Assembly (NCBI RefSeq): GCF_039543545.1
Contig: NZ_BAABJY010000002.1
Span: 1,206,273-1,270,272 of the forward strand
Direction of reading: 5' to 3'
Source of the DNA: Luteimonas vadosa
Lineage (GTDB): Bacteria > Pseudomonadota > Gammaproteobacteria > Xanthomonadales > Xanthomonadaceae
DNA length: 64,000 nucleotides
Part shown: piece after piece, positions 1 to 7,649 of the stretch
Position numbering within the stretch: position 1 is the stretch's first letter
Layout of the letters: each line of letters opens with the position of its first letter
The notes under the pieces: generated by a model
Told to the model about the DNA's origin: nothing
Database searches by the model: none
The model's input: only the letters and a program-made list of their open reading frames with translations
Position numbers and translations under genes: made by a program

Positions 1-273
1 GACGCCTGGTCCAACGTGACCGCGAACGTGGAGGCCGGCGACACCGTCGAAGTGGTCACCACCGACGGTCAAATCGAGCGGTTCGTGGTGACCCAGGTCA
101 CGGCGGACGCCCTCGTCGGCAACGAGATCCACATCGCAAAGGAGGACATCACGCGCCTGCAGGTACGCGCCGTGCACAAGGGCCGCACATTCGGCGCCGC
201 GTTCGGGGGCGCCGCGGCGGCACTGGTCATCGTGCTGGCCGCCGCCACCGCGGCGTTCCTGGGCGGAGGTTGA
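1..273 (+). CDS. Hypothetical protein, C-terminal part (5' end cut by window)
   Basis: The reading frame is open from the first base, so the gene starts upstream of the window; 90 residues are visible. A GTG at position 16 could serve as an internal start but is not needed. The visible part is a small acidic beta-rich domain (VEVVTTDGQIERF, then EDITRLQVR), followed by a hydrophobic Ala/Gly/Val-rich segment at the very C-terminus that looks like a single membrane anchor with almost no tail. The pattern suggests a small tail-anchored envelope protein. I do not recognise the family. A strong hairpin terminator lies about 80 bases after the stop. Confidence 0.6.
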   Translation, partial: DAWSNVTANVEAGDTVEVVTTDGQIERFVVTQVTADALVGNEIHIAKEDITRLQVRAVHKGRTFGAAFGGAAAALVIVLAAATAAFLGGG

Positions 274-350
274 GGACACGACAGGGTCAGGACCCCTGGC
301 GATGGCCTCGGCAGGGAGAGGTCCGTCGAGGGCACCACGATGGCCGCAAG

Positions 351-380
351 AAAGACGCCCGGCGGGAAGCCGGGCGTTTC
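351..380. terminator. Bidirectional intrinsic terminator
   Basis: A perfect 9-bp GC-rich stem (355-363 with 369-377, loop of five) is flanked by AAAG on the left and TTTC on the right. It lies between the convergent ends of the first gene (+) and the small secreted protein gene (-), so it can stop both transcripts. Confidence 0.8.
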
Positions 381-419
381 TGCTTTGCGGTTGCGCGTCT
401 GCTTTGCTCTCGCGCGCCT

Positions 420-743
420 TCAGTTGATCGAAGGGTCGAGCCTGCGCAGCGCATCGGACAGCTCGACGGCGCCGGTGCTGTCGATGTCGGACTGCGAATA
501 GACCCGGCCGTGGACCGGGGCGCAGCGCTGCAGGCGCTCACGGGTCCGGGAGTTGCTGGTGGCCGTGATCCGCGAGCCGGTGTGCTGCAGGCAGAAGCGG
601 TCGATGGCGGCATCGCGTTCGGCGGCCGCGTTGAAGTCGGCGGCCTTCGCGGCTTCGGACTCGCCGGCCGGGGCGGTGGGCGATTGCGCGGAAGCGGTGG
701 ACGCGAGGGCCAGCAGCGCGCTGGCGATCAGGAGTCTTTTCAT
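420..743 (-). CDS. Small secreted hypothetical protein
   Basis: Encodes 107 residues. The start was chosen at the ATG at 743 because it gives a clean Sec signal peptide (MKRLLIASALLALASTASA, predicted cleavage after ASA) and has a GAGGTG ribosome binding site in front. The mature part is short and polar, with two cysteines (FCLQHTGSR and LQRCAPVHG) that could form a periplasmic disulfide, and ends LDPSIN. No catalytic motif is visible. The protein resembles small secreted Xanthomonadaceae proteins of unknown function, and I do not assign a role. A neighbouring exported protein is encoded just upstream on the same strand. Confidence 0.65.
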   Translation of the reverse strand: MKRLLIASALLALASTASAQSPTAPAGESEAAKAADFNAAAERDAAIDRFCLQHTGSRITATSNSRTRERLQRCAPVHGRVYSQSDIDSTGAVELSDALRRLDPSIN

Positions 744-853
744 GGCGTCACCTCGTGGAAGCGGGAACGGCGCCGGATTGCGCCGGGCACCCACCACCAT
801 ACGCCTGCCCAGGGAACGTCGCCTGAAAATCCGTTGAACCGGTTCAGCTTCGC

Positions 854-1399
854 TCATGCCCGGGGGCAGGCGATCCGGCGGCCGGCGGTGAAGGCTTCGG
901 CCTGCGCGGCGTCGGCCGGCACCGGGCGGATGCCGTCGTCGTACAGCACCCGCCAGGCGCCATCGACGTCGCGAACCCAGACGGAGACGAAGGCCCCGAG
1001 CGCGAGTTGCGTTTCGCCGCTTGCGTCCCGCCGTCGGTACAGCGCCGGCCCGCTGGAATACGCGACGCCGCTGTCGCCGGAAACCGTCACCATCGTCGGG
1101 TACCACTGCACCTCGACCGGCTCGCCGGAAATGATGCCTGCCCATTCCGCGACCACCGCCTCGCGGCCGCGCGTCGGCCTGGGCCCCTTGGCGCCGAAGG
1201 CGGCCTGCGGGTGCACGTGCTCGGCGAAGGCCTCGGCGTCATGGTCGGCGACGGACTGCGCGAACCCGAGCTCGCGCGCCCAGACCTGGCATTCGGCTTC
1301 CCCCAGTGCCGGCGCGGGCGCCGGGGGTCGTGGCGCGTCCTGCGCGGAGGCCAGGAAAGAAAGCGAGAGCAGGAGCGTGGGCAGGCAGCGCGTAGGCAT
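854..1399 (-). CDS. Secreted SnoaL-like/DUF4440 (NTF2-fold) protein
   Basis: Encodes 181 residues. The ATG at 1399 begins a signal peptide (MPTRCLPTLLLSLSFLASAQ). The mature domain has the pattern of the SnoaL/DUF4440 NTF2-like fold: an N-terminal helix with FAQSVADHDAEAFAEHVHPQAAFG, then alternating strands ending in VSVWVRDVDGAWRVLYDDGI. Proteins of this kind are often annotated as periplasmic ketosteroid-isomerase-like proteins; most have no proven reaction. Here the position after the signal peptide implies a periplasmic location. It shares the strand with the small secreted protein downstream and is divergent from the phosphodiesterase lipoprotein gene. Confidence 0.7.
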   Translation of the reverse strand: MPTRCLPTLLLSLSFLASAQDAPRPPAPAPALGEAECQVWARELGFAQSVADHDAEAFAEHVHPQAAFGAKGPRPTRGREAVVAEWAGIISGEPVEVQWYPTMVTVSGDSGVAYSSGPALYRRRDASGETQLALGAFVSVWVRDVDGAWRVLYDDGIRPVPADAAQAEAFTAGRRIACPRA

Positions 1400-1507
1400 C
1401 GGAGCGACCTCGCCGGACGGGATCGCCAATGTCGGCTGTCGCCACTCCCGGCGCATGCGCCGGAAGTACCAGGTCCGGGACATTTCTCGGCTTGGCGCGG
1501 AGTTCCT

Positions 1508-2845
1508 ATGATGGTGCCGGTGAAGCCATCCCCGAAGCCCGATCGCTGGAGGTTTGCCGGCGGCCTCCTGGCCTGCCTGCTGGCCGCCTGCGCCCAGGCG
1601 CCACGCGTTCCGGGCGGTGACGCGATGCCGATGGCGACTGCCGCCCCACCCCCTTCCACACTGCGCAGCGTCGTGCTGGTGTCGCTGGATGGCTTCCGTG
1701 CCGGTGACGTGCGCGCCGACCTGGCGCCCAACCTGGCACGGCTGGCGACCGAGGGCGTCCACGCCGACTGGATGACGCCGTCATACCCCACCCTGACCTT
1801 CCCCAATCACTACACCCTGGTCACGGGCCTGCGCCCCGATCGCCACGGCGTGGTCCACAACACCATGCGCGATGACGCGCTGGGACGGTTCCGGACCGAA
1901 GATCGAGCGGCGGTGGGCGATGGTCGATGGTGGGGCGGCGTGCCGATCTGGGTCACGGCGGAGCGCGCGGGCCTGCCCACGGCCACCCTGTCCTGGCCCG
2001 GGTCCGAGGCCGCGATCGATGGCGTGCGTCCGGGCCGCTGGCACCTGTTCGATGCCGACCGACCGATGGACGCGCGCGTGGACGCCGTCCTGGACTGGCT
2101 CGGCGAGCCGCCGGCCACGCGACCCCGCTTCGTGACCCTGTACTTCGAAGCCATCGACGTCGCCAGCCATGCGCATGGCCCGGATTCCCCGCAGGCGCGC
2201 GCCGCCGTGCGCGAGGTCGACGCCATGCTGGGCCGGCTGGTCGACGGGCTCGGGCGGCTTGGCCTGTGGCAGGCCACCGACCTGGTCATCGTCTCCGACC
2301 ACGGCATGGCGACCGTGCCACCCGGTCAGGCGATCGCGGTCGAGGACCTGGTGCCGGCGGAGGTGGCCACGGTGGTGACCACCGGGCAGTCTGTCGGCTT
2401 CGAGCCCCGTCCGGGGCGCGAAGCGGACGCGGCGCGCCACCTGCTCGGCCGCCACCCGCACCATGCCTGCTGGCGGAAGTCCGATCTGCCACCGCGCTGG
2501 CGCTACGGCAGCCACCCGCGCGTCCCGGCCATCGTCTGCCAGATGGACGTGGGCTGGGACGCGATCCGTCGCGAGACGCTCGCGCGGCGGCCCACCGACC
2601 ACGACCGGGGGTCGCATGGATTCGATCCCGCCGACCCGTCGATGCGCACCCTGTTCGTCGCCCACGGGCCCTCGTTCCGCCGCGGGGTGCGGCTGGCGCC
2701 CTTCGACAACGTCGATGTCTATCCGCTGCTGGCCCGGCTGCTGGGCGTGGACCCTGAACCGAACGACGGCGCTGCGCGCACCTGGGGACCTGCCCTGGCC
2801 ACCGAGCCTTCCCCGGGGCCCGCACCATCGCGGAGCGTCGACTGA
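1508..2845 (+). CDS. Ectonucleotide pyrophosphatase/phosphodiesterase family lipoprotein
   Basis: Encodes 445 residues of the alkaline-phosphatase superfamily, NPP (ENPP) branch, which hydrolyses phosphodiester or pyrophosphate bonds in nucleotides or lipid head groups using two zinc ions. Visible signatures are VVLVSLDGFR (metal ligand Asp61), PTLTFPNHYTLVTG with the expected nucleophile Thr97, and SDHGM near the middle. The N-terminus has a basic region, a hydrophobic segment and a lipobox LAAC (Cys28), so the enzyme is probably a periplasm-facing lipoprotein. Two adjacent ATG codons (1508, 1511) are possible starts. Substrate cannot be told from sequence. A perfect inverted repeat follows the gene. 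Confidence 0.85.
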   Translation: MMVPVKPSPKPDRWRFAGGLLACLLAACAQAPRVPGGDAMPMATAAPPPSTLRSVVLVSLDGFRAGDVRADLAPNLARLATEGVHADWMTPSYPTLTFPNHYTLVTGLRPDRHGVVHNTMRDDALGRFRTEDRAAVGDGRWWGGVPIWVTAERAGLPTATLSWPGSEAAIDGVRPGRWHLFDADRPMDARVDAVLDWLGEPPATRPRFVTLYFEAIDVASHAHGPDSPQARAAVREVDAMLGRLVDGLGRLGLWQATDLVIVSDHGMATVPPGQAIAVEDLVPAEVATVVTTGQSVGFEPRPGREADAARHLLGRHPHHACWRKSDLPPRWRYGSHPRVPAIVCQMDVGWDAIRRETLARRPTDHDRGSHGFDPADPSMRTLFVAHGPSFRRGVRLAPFDNVDVYPLLARLLGVDPEPNDGAARTWGPALATEPSPGPAPSRSVD

Positions 2846-2899
2846 GGCCAGCCCGGCCGTCGCGCGGGACGCCCTCGAGACAGGTGCCCGGGATCCGCC

Positions 2900-2917
2900 C
2901 GCGATGCGAGCATCGCG
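2900..2917. terminator. Hairpin between convergent genes (possible terminator)
   Basis: An 8-bp perfect inverted repeat with a 2-base centre lies between the end of the phosphodiesterase gene and the end of hutF. There is no T-run on either side, so an intrinsic terminator role is uncertain. Confidence 0.4.
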
Positions 2918-2924
2918 CAGGGCG

Positions 2925-4172
2925 CTACAACCCGGGGAGCAAGGTCTCCATGACTCCGCGGTAACGCGCGGCGATCGCTTCGCGGTCGTGGTGGAGACCG
3001 TTCCCGACGACGACCTCCCCGCCCACCTCGACATCGCGCACCAGGTTTCGATTGCCGCTGAAGATCCAGCGATCGACGACGTCGCTCCCGGTGGCGCCTG
3101 CCAGCTGCGGCGCCAGCGCGTCGAGCACCACGCAGTCGCCCGTCCCCTCGAACCCGGTAGCGGCGCCGGCGCTGGCGACCACGTCGTGCAGCAAGGTATC
3201 GCCAACGCTCTGCGAACCTTCGCGCACGGCGATGTTGCGGTGGCGGCTGTCGAGTCGCTGGCCGTACTCCAGCCAGCGCAACTCCTCCACCGGCGAGACC
3301 GAGATGTGCGAATCGGACCCGATCCCCCAGGCGCCACCGGCGTCCAGGTACTTGCGCAACGGGAACAGGCCGTCGCCCAGGTTGGCTTCCGTGGTCGGGC
3401 AGATCGCTACCGTCGCGCCGCTGCGCGCGATGCCGGCGACCTCGGCGTCGGTGAGGTGCGTGGCATGGACCAGCGTCCAGCGGTGATCGACGTCGGCATG
3501 GTCGAGCAGCCATTCCACCGGACGCGCGTCGCGGACGGCGAGGCAGTCCTGCACCTCGCCGATCTGTTCGGCGATGTGGACGTGGATCCTGGCGTCTCCG
3601 GGCAGCGATCGCACGACCGCCTGCATCGCGTCCTGCGGCACGGCGCGCAGGCTGTGCAGGGCGCAACCGACGCGCAGCATGCCGTCCTGCAGGGCGTGCA
3701 GCTCGGAGAACAGGCGCAGGTAGCCGTCGACGTCGTGCCCGAAGCGGCGTTGCCGCTCGCCCAGCGCGCGACCATCGAAGCCGCCCGCCATGTACAGCAC
3801 CGGAAGCAGCGTCAGGCGGATCCCGGCCTCCCGCGCGGCGGCGATGATCGCCTGCGACATGGCGGCGCGGTCCTCGTACGGGCTGCCGTCGGGCGCGTGG
3901 TGCAGGTAGTGGAACTCGCATACCGAGGTGTAGCCGGCCTCGAGCATCTCCACGTACAGTTGCGACGCCACCGCATGGAGCGAGTCGGGATCGAACCGGG
4001 CCGCCATGGCGTACATCGTCTCGCGCCAGGTCCAGAACGAATCCTCCGGATGGGTCTGCCGCTCGGCCAGCCCTGCCATCGCCCGCTGGAAGGCATGGGA
4101 ATGCAGGTTCGCGATGCCGGGGAGGCGCCAGCCGCCGGGGATGGGTTCGACGTGGCCGTGGGTCTGGTCCAT
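2925..4172 (-). CDS. hutF: Formimidoylglutamate deiminase
   Basis: Encodes 415 residues. Converts N-formimidoyl-L-glutamate to N-formylglutamate and ammonia in the five-step bacterial histidine pathway. It is an amidohydrolase: the metal site HSHAFQRAM is at residues 24-32, HIAEQ near 200, an LVHATHL histidine further on, and GSDSH near 288. The protein starts only about 23 residues before the first metal histidines, whereas family members usually have an extra N-terminal part of a beta-sandwich (total about 450 residues). No in-frame start gives that extension here. The gene is divergent from hutI with only 57 bases between the two start codons. No hutH or hutU lies in the window. Confidence 0.88.
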   Translation of the reverse strand: MDQTHGHVEPIPGGWRLPGIANLHSHAFQRAMAGLAERQTHPEDSFWTWRETMYAMAARFDPDSLHAVASQLYVEMLEAGYTSVCEFHYLHHAPDGSPYEDRAAMSQAIIAAAREAGIRLTLLPVLYMAGGFDGRALGERQRRFGHDVDGYLRLFSELHALQDGMLRVGCALHSLRAVPQDAMQAVVRSLPGDARIHVHIAEQIGEVQDCLAVRDARPVEWLLDHADVDHRWTLVHATHLTDAEVAGIARSGATVAICPTTEANLGDGLFPLRKYLDAGGAWGIGSDSHISVSPVEELRWLEYGQRLDSRHRNIAVREGSQSVGDTLLHDVVASAGAATGFEGTGDCVVLDALAPQLAGATGSDVVDRWIFSGNRNLVRDVEVGGEVVVGNGLHHDREAIAARYRGVMETLLPGL

Positions 4173-4217
4173 GGCCCATTGTCGCCCGCGACGCCGGGCC
4201 TGTCGCCATCGGCCGCT

Positions 4218-4223
4218 TACAAT
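4218..4223 (+). promoter_or_regulatory. -10-like hexamer for a near-leaderless hutI transcript
   Basis: TACAAT ends 6 bases before the hutI ATG at 4230. No convincing -35 hexamer is seen at 16-18 bases upstream. The spacing would place the transcription start at or next to the start codon. Confidence 0.5.
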
Positions 4224-4229
4224 CGAAGG

Positions 4230-5462
4230 ATGGAGACTTCCGCGATCGATCGCTGGGACGGACTGGTCGTCAATGCGCGGCTGGCCACGCTGGACGCCGA
4301 CGACGGCTACGGCATGCAGGACGATGGCGTGCTGGGCTGGCGGGAGGGCGCCATCGTCCACATCGGCACGGGCGCGACCCTGCCCGACCGTCCGGAGGCG
4401 TTGGCCGACGAGGTGATCGACGCCGGCGGCGACTGCATCACCCCCGGGCTCATCGACTGCCACACGCACGTCGTGTTCGGAGGCGACCGTGCGGCCGAGT
4501 TCGAGCAGCGCATGGAGGGCGCCAGCTACGAAGCCATCGCCCGCGCAGGCGGCGGCATCCTCTCCACCGTGCGCCATACCCGCGCCGCCGACGAGTATGC
4601 CCTGCTGGCGCAGTCGCTTCCACGCGCGGAGGCGCTACGCGGCGATGGCGTGACCACGCTGGAGATCAAGTCCGGCTACGGGCTGGACTACGCCAGCGAA
4701 CGCAAGATGCTGCGCGTTGCGCGACGCATCGGCGGCGAGCTGGGCATCGAGGTCCGCACCACCTTCCTCGGGGCGCACGCCCTGCCGCCGGAGTTCGCCG
4801 GCCGGCCGGATGCCTACGTGGACGAGGTCGTGGACTGGTTGCCGAGGCTGCACGCCGAAGGCCTGGTCGACGCCGTCGACGCCTTCTGCGAAGGCATCGG
4901 CTTCACCGCGGCGCAGACGCGACGGGTGTTCGAAGCCGCGCACGCGCTCGACCTGCCGGTCAAGCTGCACGCCGACCAGCTCAGCGACCTTGGCGGCGCG
5001 GGGTTGGTAGCCGAGTTCGGGGGGCTGTCCGCCGACCACATCGAGTACGCCTCGGAGGCCGGCGTGAAGGCGATGGCGCGTGCCGGCACCGTGGCGGTGC
5101 TGCTGCCGGGTGCGTTCCACGTGCTTCGGGAGACGAAGCTGCCGCCGCTGGACCTGTTGCGCGACCACGGCGTGCCGATGGCGGTCGCCACCGATTGCAA
5201 TCCGGGCACCTCGCCGCTGCTGTCGCTGCGCCAGGCGATGCAGCTGGCCTGCACGCACTTCCGGCTGACGCCCGAGGAGGCGTTGCGGGGCGCCACCGTG
5301 CACGCGTCGCGCGCACTGGGCCTGGCCGATCGCGGCGTGCTGCGCGCGGGCATGCGCGCGGACTTCGTGCGCTGGCGGGTGCATGAGCCGGCGGCGCTCT
5401 GCTACTGGCTCGGGGGCAACCTGGCGGCCGGCGTGTACGCCGGCGGGCGTCGCGTGGCGTGA
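4230..5462 (+). CDS. hutI: Imidazolonepropionase
   Basis: Encodes 410 residues, the usual length. Hydrolyses 4-imidazolone-5-propionate to N-formimidoyl-L-glutamate, the substrate of HutF encoded divergently next door. Amidohydrolase signatures are GLIDCHTHVVFGGDR (His78, His80 bind the metal), EIKSGYGLD, LHADQLSD near residue 247 and ATDCNPGTSP near 322. The ATG at 4230 was chosen because it starts the family-typical beta-sandwich (LVVNARLATLD) and lies 6 bases after a TACAAT hexamer; the frame stays open far upstream, but this is a high-GC artefact antisense to hutF. Confidence 0.95.
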   Translation: METSAIDRWDGLVVNARLATLDADDGYGMQDDGVLGWREGAIVHIGTGATLPDRPEALADEVIDAGGDCITPGLIDCHTHVVFGGDRAAEFEQRMEGASYEAIARAGGGILSTVRHTRAADEYALLAQSLPRAEALRGDGVTTLEIKSGYGLDYASERKMLRVARRIGGELGIEVRTTFLGAHALPPEFAGRPDAYVDEVVDWLPRLHAEGLVDAVDAFCEGIGFTAAQTRRVFEAAHALDLPVKLHADQLSDLGGAGLVAEFGGLSADHIEYASEAGVKAMARAGTVAVLLPGAFHVLRETKLPPLDLLRDHGVPMAVATDCNPGTSPLLSLRQAMQLACTHFRLTPEEALRGATVHASRALGLADRGVLRAGMRADFVRWRVHEPAALCYWLGGNLAAGVYAGGRRVA

Positions 5463-5599
5463 AATCCGCCGCATGGCCGCCCGCGCCGTCACGCCGCCGC
5501 ATGGAGCTCGACGCGCCAGGCCGCGGCGGTGCAGGCCCTGCTGAAGCCGCTCCGGCAATCCGGCACACTGTGCGGACCTTCCTGCTGCCCGGAGCTTCC

Positions 5600-6805
5600 A
5601 TGCATCGCCTCGTCCTCGGGGGCTGCCTCGGCCTCGCCATCGCGCTGCCCGCCGTCGCGTCCGACGCCCCACCGGCCGCCGTACAACTGGCCCGCGACGC
5701 CCTCATCGTCGACACTCACATCGACGCGCCGGGGCAGTTGATGAAGAAGTGGGCGGACCTCGGCAAGGCCGCGCCAGACCGCGAATTCGACTATCCGCGC
5801 GCTCGCGCCGGCGGGCTGGACGTCGCCTTCATGTCGATCTACACCTCGCCCCGCCAGGACGACGATGGCAGCGCGTGGCAGGTCGCCAACACCATGATCG
5901 ATGCGGTCCAGGCGCTGGCGGCGCGGCATCCGGACAAGTTCGCGATCCTGACATCGCCGGGCGACGTCGACAGGCTGCGCGAAGGTGGCCGCGTGCTGCT
6001 GCCGATGGGCATGGAGAACGGTGCACCGATCGGCGACGACCTCGCCAACCTCCGGTTCTTCTTCGACCGCGGGGTGCGTTACATCACCCTCGCGCACAGC
6101 GGCAACAACCGGATCAGCGATTCCTCGTACGCGCTGGAGAAGAAGTGGAACGGCCTCAGCCCGTTCGGGCGCGAGGTGGTGGCGGAGATGAACCGGCTCG
6201 GCATCATGGTCGACGTGTCCCACCTGTCCGACCCGGCGGTGCGGCAGGCGGTGGAGCTGAGCACGGTGCCGGTGATCGCCAGCCATTCGGCGCTGCGCCA
6301 TTTCACCCCGGGCTTCGAGCGCAACCTGAGCGACGAACTGCTCGAGGCCATCGCCGCCAGGGGCGGGGTCGTGCAGATCCCGTTCGGAAATGCCTTCGTC
6401 AACCCGGTCGCGGCGGCCGACGTCCAGGCCTACTTCCGCGCAGAGGCCGAGTTCAACAAGCGCAATGCGGCGCGCAAGGCCGCGGGCCAGCCGCTGCTGG
6501 ACGAGAAGAAATTCGATGACGACTGGGACGCCGCGCATCCCTCGCCACCGACCAGGATCGACGCCGTGCTCGACCAGGTCGACCACGCCGTGAAGCTGGT
6601 GGGCGTCGACCATGTCGGCATCGGCTCCGACTTCGACGGCGTCAGCGGCAACCTGCCCGACTCGCTGCGCACGGTCGCCGACTTCCCGAACTTCGTCGCC
6701 GGCCTGCAGGCGCGCGGCTATGCCGAGGCCGACATCCGCAAGATCCTGGGCGGCAACCTGCTGCGGGTCTGGGCCGCGATCGAAGCCGGCGCCGAGCCGC
6801 GCTGA
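5600..6805 (+). CDS. Membrane dipeptidase, peptidase family M19
   Basis: Encodes 401 residues. Zinc dipeptidases of family M19 cleave dipeptides, including D-residue-containing ones, in the periplasm. The signal peptide is MHRLVLGGCLGLAIALPAVASD. Metal ligands are VDTHID (His40, Asp42), the MENG glutamate near residue 140 and the histidines in ITLAHSG and IASHSALRHF; GIGSDFDGV near the C-terminus is the family hallmark. The start was set at the ATG that begins the signal peptide, although the frame is open further up. It is followed at once by a strong bidirectional terminator. A role in histidine metabolism is not implied by its position after hutI. Confidence 0.9.
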   Translation: MHRLVLGGCLGLAIALPAVASDAPPAAVQLARDALIVDTHIDAPGQLMKKWADLGKAAPDREFDYPRARAGGLDVAFMSIYTSPRQDDDGSAWQVANTMIDAVQALAARHPDKFAILTSPGDVDRLREGGRVLLPMGMENGAPIGDDLANLRFFFDRGVRYITLAHSGNNRISDSSYALEKKWNGLSPFGREVVAEMNRLGIMVDVSHLSDPAVRQAVELSTVPVIASHSALRHFTPGFERNLSDELLEAIAARGGVVQIPFGNAFVNPVAAADVQAYFRAEAEFNKRNAARKAAGQPLLDEKKFDDDWDAAHPSPPTRIDAVLDQVDHAVKLVGVDHVGIGSDFDGVSGNLPDSLRTVADFPNFVAGLQARGYAEADIRKILGGNLLRVWAAIEAGAEPR

Positions 6806-6821
6806 GGTTCTTGCGCCCACG

Positions 6822-6847
6822 AAAAAGCCCCGCAATGCGGGGCTTTC
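6822..6847. terminator. Strong bidirectional intrinsic terminator
   Basis: A 10-bp perfect stem (6824-6833 with 6837-6846, loop AAT) preceded by AAAAA and ending in TTTC sits between the convergent dipeptidase (+) and the Thx-like gene (-). Confidence 0.9.
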
Positions 6848-6868
6848 GGTGCCGCCGTCGCGCCGCGC

Positions 6869-7072
6869 TTATTCCTTGGCAACGGACTTCTTGGCGACGG
6901 CCTTCTTCGCCGTCTTGCGGACGGACGTCTTCGTCGCGGTCTTGGCCGCGGCCTTCTTCGCGACCGGCGCGGAGGCGGAGCCCGCGGCCTTCTTGGTCAC
7001 CTGCGTACGGGCATTGCCGTAGCTGGAGTTGTAACGCTTGCCCTTGGCGGTCTTGCGGTCGCCCTTGCCCAT
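6869..7072 (-). CDS. Thx-like small basic protein with histone-H1-like tail
   Basis: Encodes 67 residues. The first 22 (MGKGDRKTAKGKRYNSSYGN) match the pattern of the small 30S ribosomal protein Thx family (MGKGD, then a lysine/arginine-rich stretch and SYG). The remaining 45 residues are an alanine/lysine-rich repeat (KKAA, AAKTATKTS, KKAVAKKSVAKE) like the C-terminal domain of histone H1 or bacterial Hc1/AlgP proteins. The ATG at 7072 has an AGGAG site 8 bases upstream. A ribosome or RNA-binding role is inferred from the head, a nucleic-acid-condensing role from the tail; neither is shown by sequence alone. Confidence 0.7.
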   Translation of the reverse strand: MGKGDRKTAKGKRYNSSYGNARTQVTKKAAGSASAPVAKKAAAKTATKTSVRKTAKKAVAKKSVAKE

Positions 7073-7166
7073 CTTGTTGCTCCTGGTCCTGGATTCCCCT
7101 GCCTCGGCGGCAGGTGCTGTCGCGAGTGCACAGCGAGGCGCGAATCCTAGCACGCGGCTCGCCCCC

Positions 7167-7595
7167 TCACCCGCCGCCGGCCGCTCCAGCGCCATGCGTC
7201 AGCCGCAAGTTGGCCAGGTGCGCGGCCGCCAGCAATCCCCCGCCCAGGGCCATCACCGCCGCGTGCAGCAGGCCGTGCGTATGCAGGCTGGTGAACGCGC
7301 CCGCCCAGACCATCACAAGGCCCGGAAGCAGCAGGGCCCAGGCGCGGAAGGCCCGGTGCCGGCGGTAGCCGAGCGTCAGCGTGGTCAGGCCCAACAAGGT
7401 GGCGAAGACCACGAAGGCCTGGTCCAGGTCGATCCACCCCCCCACGTTGAGCCCCAAGGCCGGCAGCAGGGCCAGCGCAAGCGGCAAGAGGGCGCAGTGC
7501 ACGGCGCACAGGAAGGATGCGGCGAACCCGAACCGGTCCGCCGTCCGCAACGCGGCTCGGGGCTGAACGATGACTTCCGGGCGGTGGGCGTCCAT
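7167..7595 (-). CDS. MerC-domain membrane protein, probable metal transport
   Basis: Encodes 142 residues with four hydrophobic segments. The cysteine motif CAVHCALLP in the first membrane segment is the metal-binding signature of the MerC family, known from mercury resistance operons but widespread in proteobacteria without mer genes. Here the gene is divergent from a zinc-type TonB receptor, and a probable Zur operator covers its start region. I infer an inner-membrane role in zinc handling rather than mercury resistance, since merR, merA and merP are absent. An extended -10 (TGTTATAAT) ends 8 bases before the ATG, with no ribosome binding site in between, so the mRNA may be nearly leaderless. 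Confidence 0.8.
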   Translation of the reverse strand: MDAHRPEVIVQPRAALRTADRFGFAASFLCAVHCALLPLALALLPALGLNVGGWIDLDQAFVVFATLLGLTTLTLGYRRHRAFRAWALLLPGLVMVWAGAFTSLHTHGLLHAAVMALGGGLLAAAHLANLRLTHGAGAAGGG

Positions 7596-7617
7596 GGTGA
7601 AACATTATAACATCCAG
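7594..7617. promoter_or_regulatory. Candidate Zur operator in the merC-like/znuD divergent promoter
   Basis: The sequence TGAAACATTATAACATCC (7598-7615) matches the right half of the enterobacterial Zur consensus (TATAACATTTC) well and the left half partly. It is an AT-rich island in a very GC-rich region, overlaps the -10 of the MerC gene and lies about 35 bases before the receptor ATG. A zur gene sits 0.25 kb beyond the receptor. Confidence 0.6.
7604..7612 (-). promoter_or_regulatory. Extended -10 promoter of the MerC-like gene
   Basis: On the minus strand this reads TGTTATAAT, a perfect TGn extended -10. The region 17 bases upstream has no good -35. The hexamer ends 8 bases before the start codon and lies inside the candidate Zur operator, which fits direct repression by Zur. 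Confidence 0.6.
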
Positions 7618-7649
7618 CGGGTCTTCGCCCTGCCCGGATCCCTGCCCGC

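Noticed and set aside
1781..3337. Long minus-strand open frame antisense to the phosphodiesterase gene
   Set aside because: Codon pattern and composition are those of a shadow frame; the opposite strand has a clear enzyme.
2463..4229. Long plus-strand open frame running into hutI
   Set aside because: It is antisense to hutF and lacks homology; long stop-free frames are expected in very GC-rich sequence.
7167..7595. Mercury-resistance operon
   Set aside because: Only a MerC-type gene is present; merR, merT, merP and merA are absent and the context is zinc.
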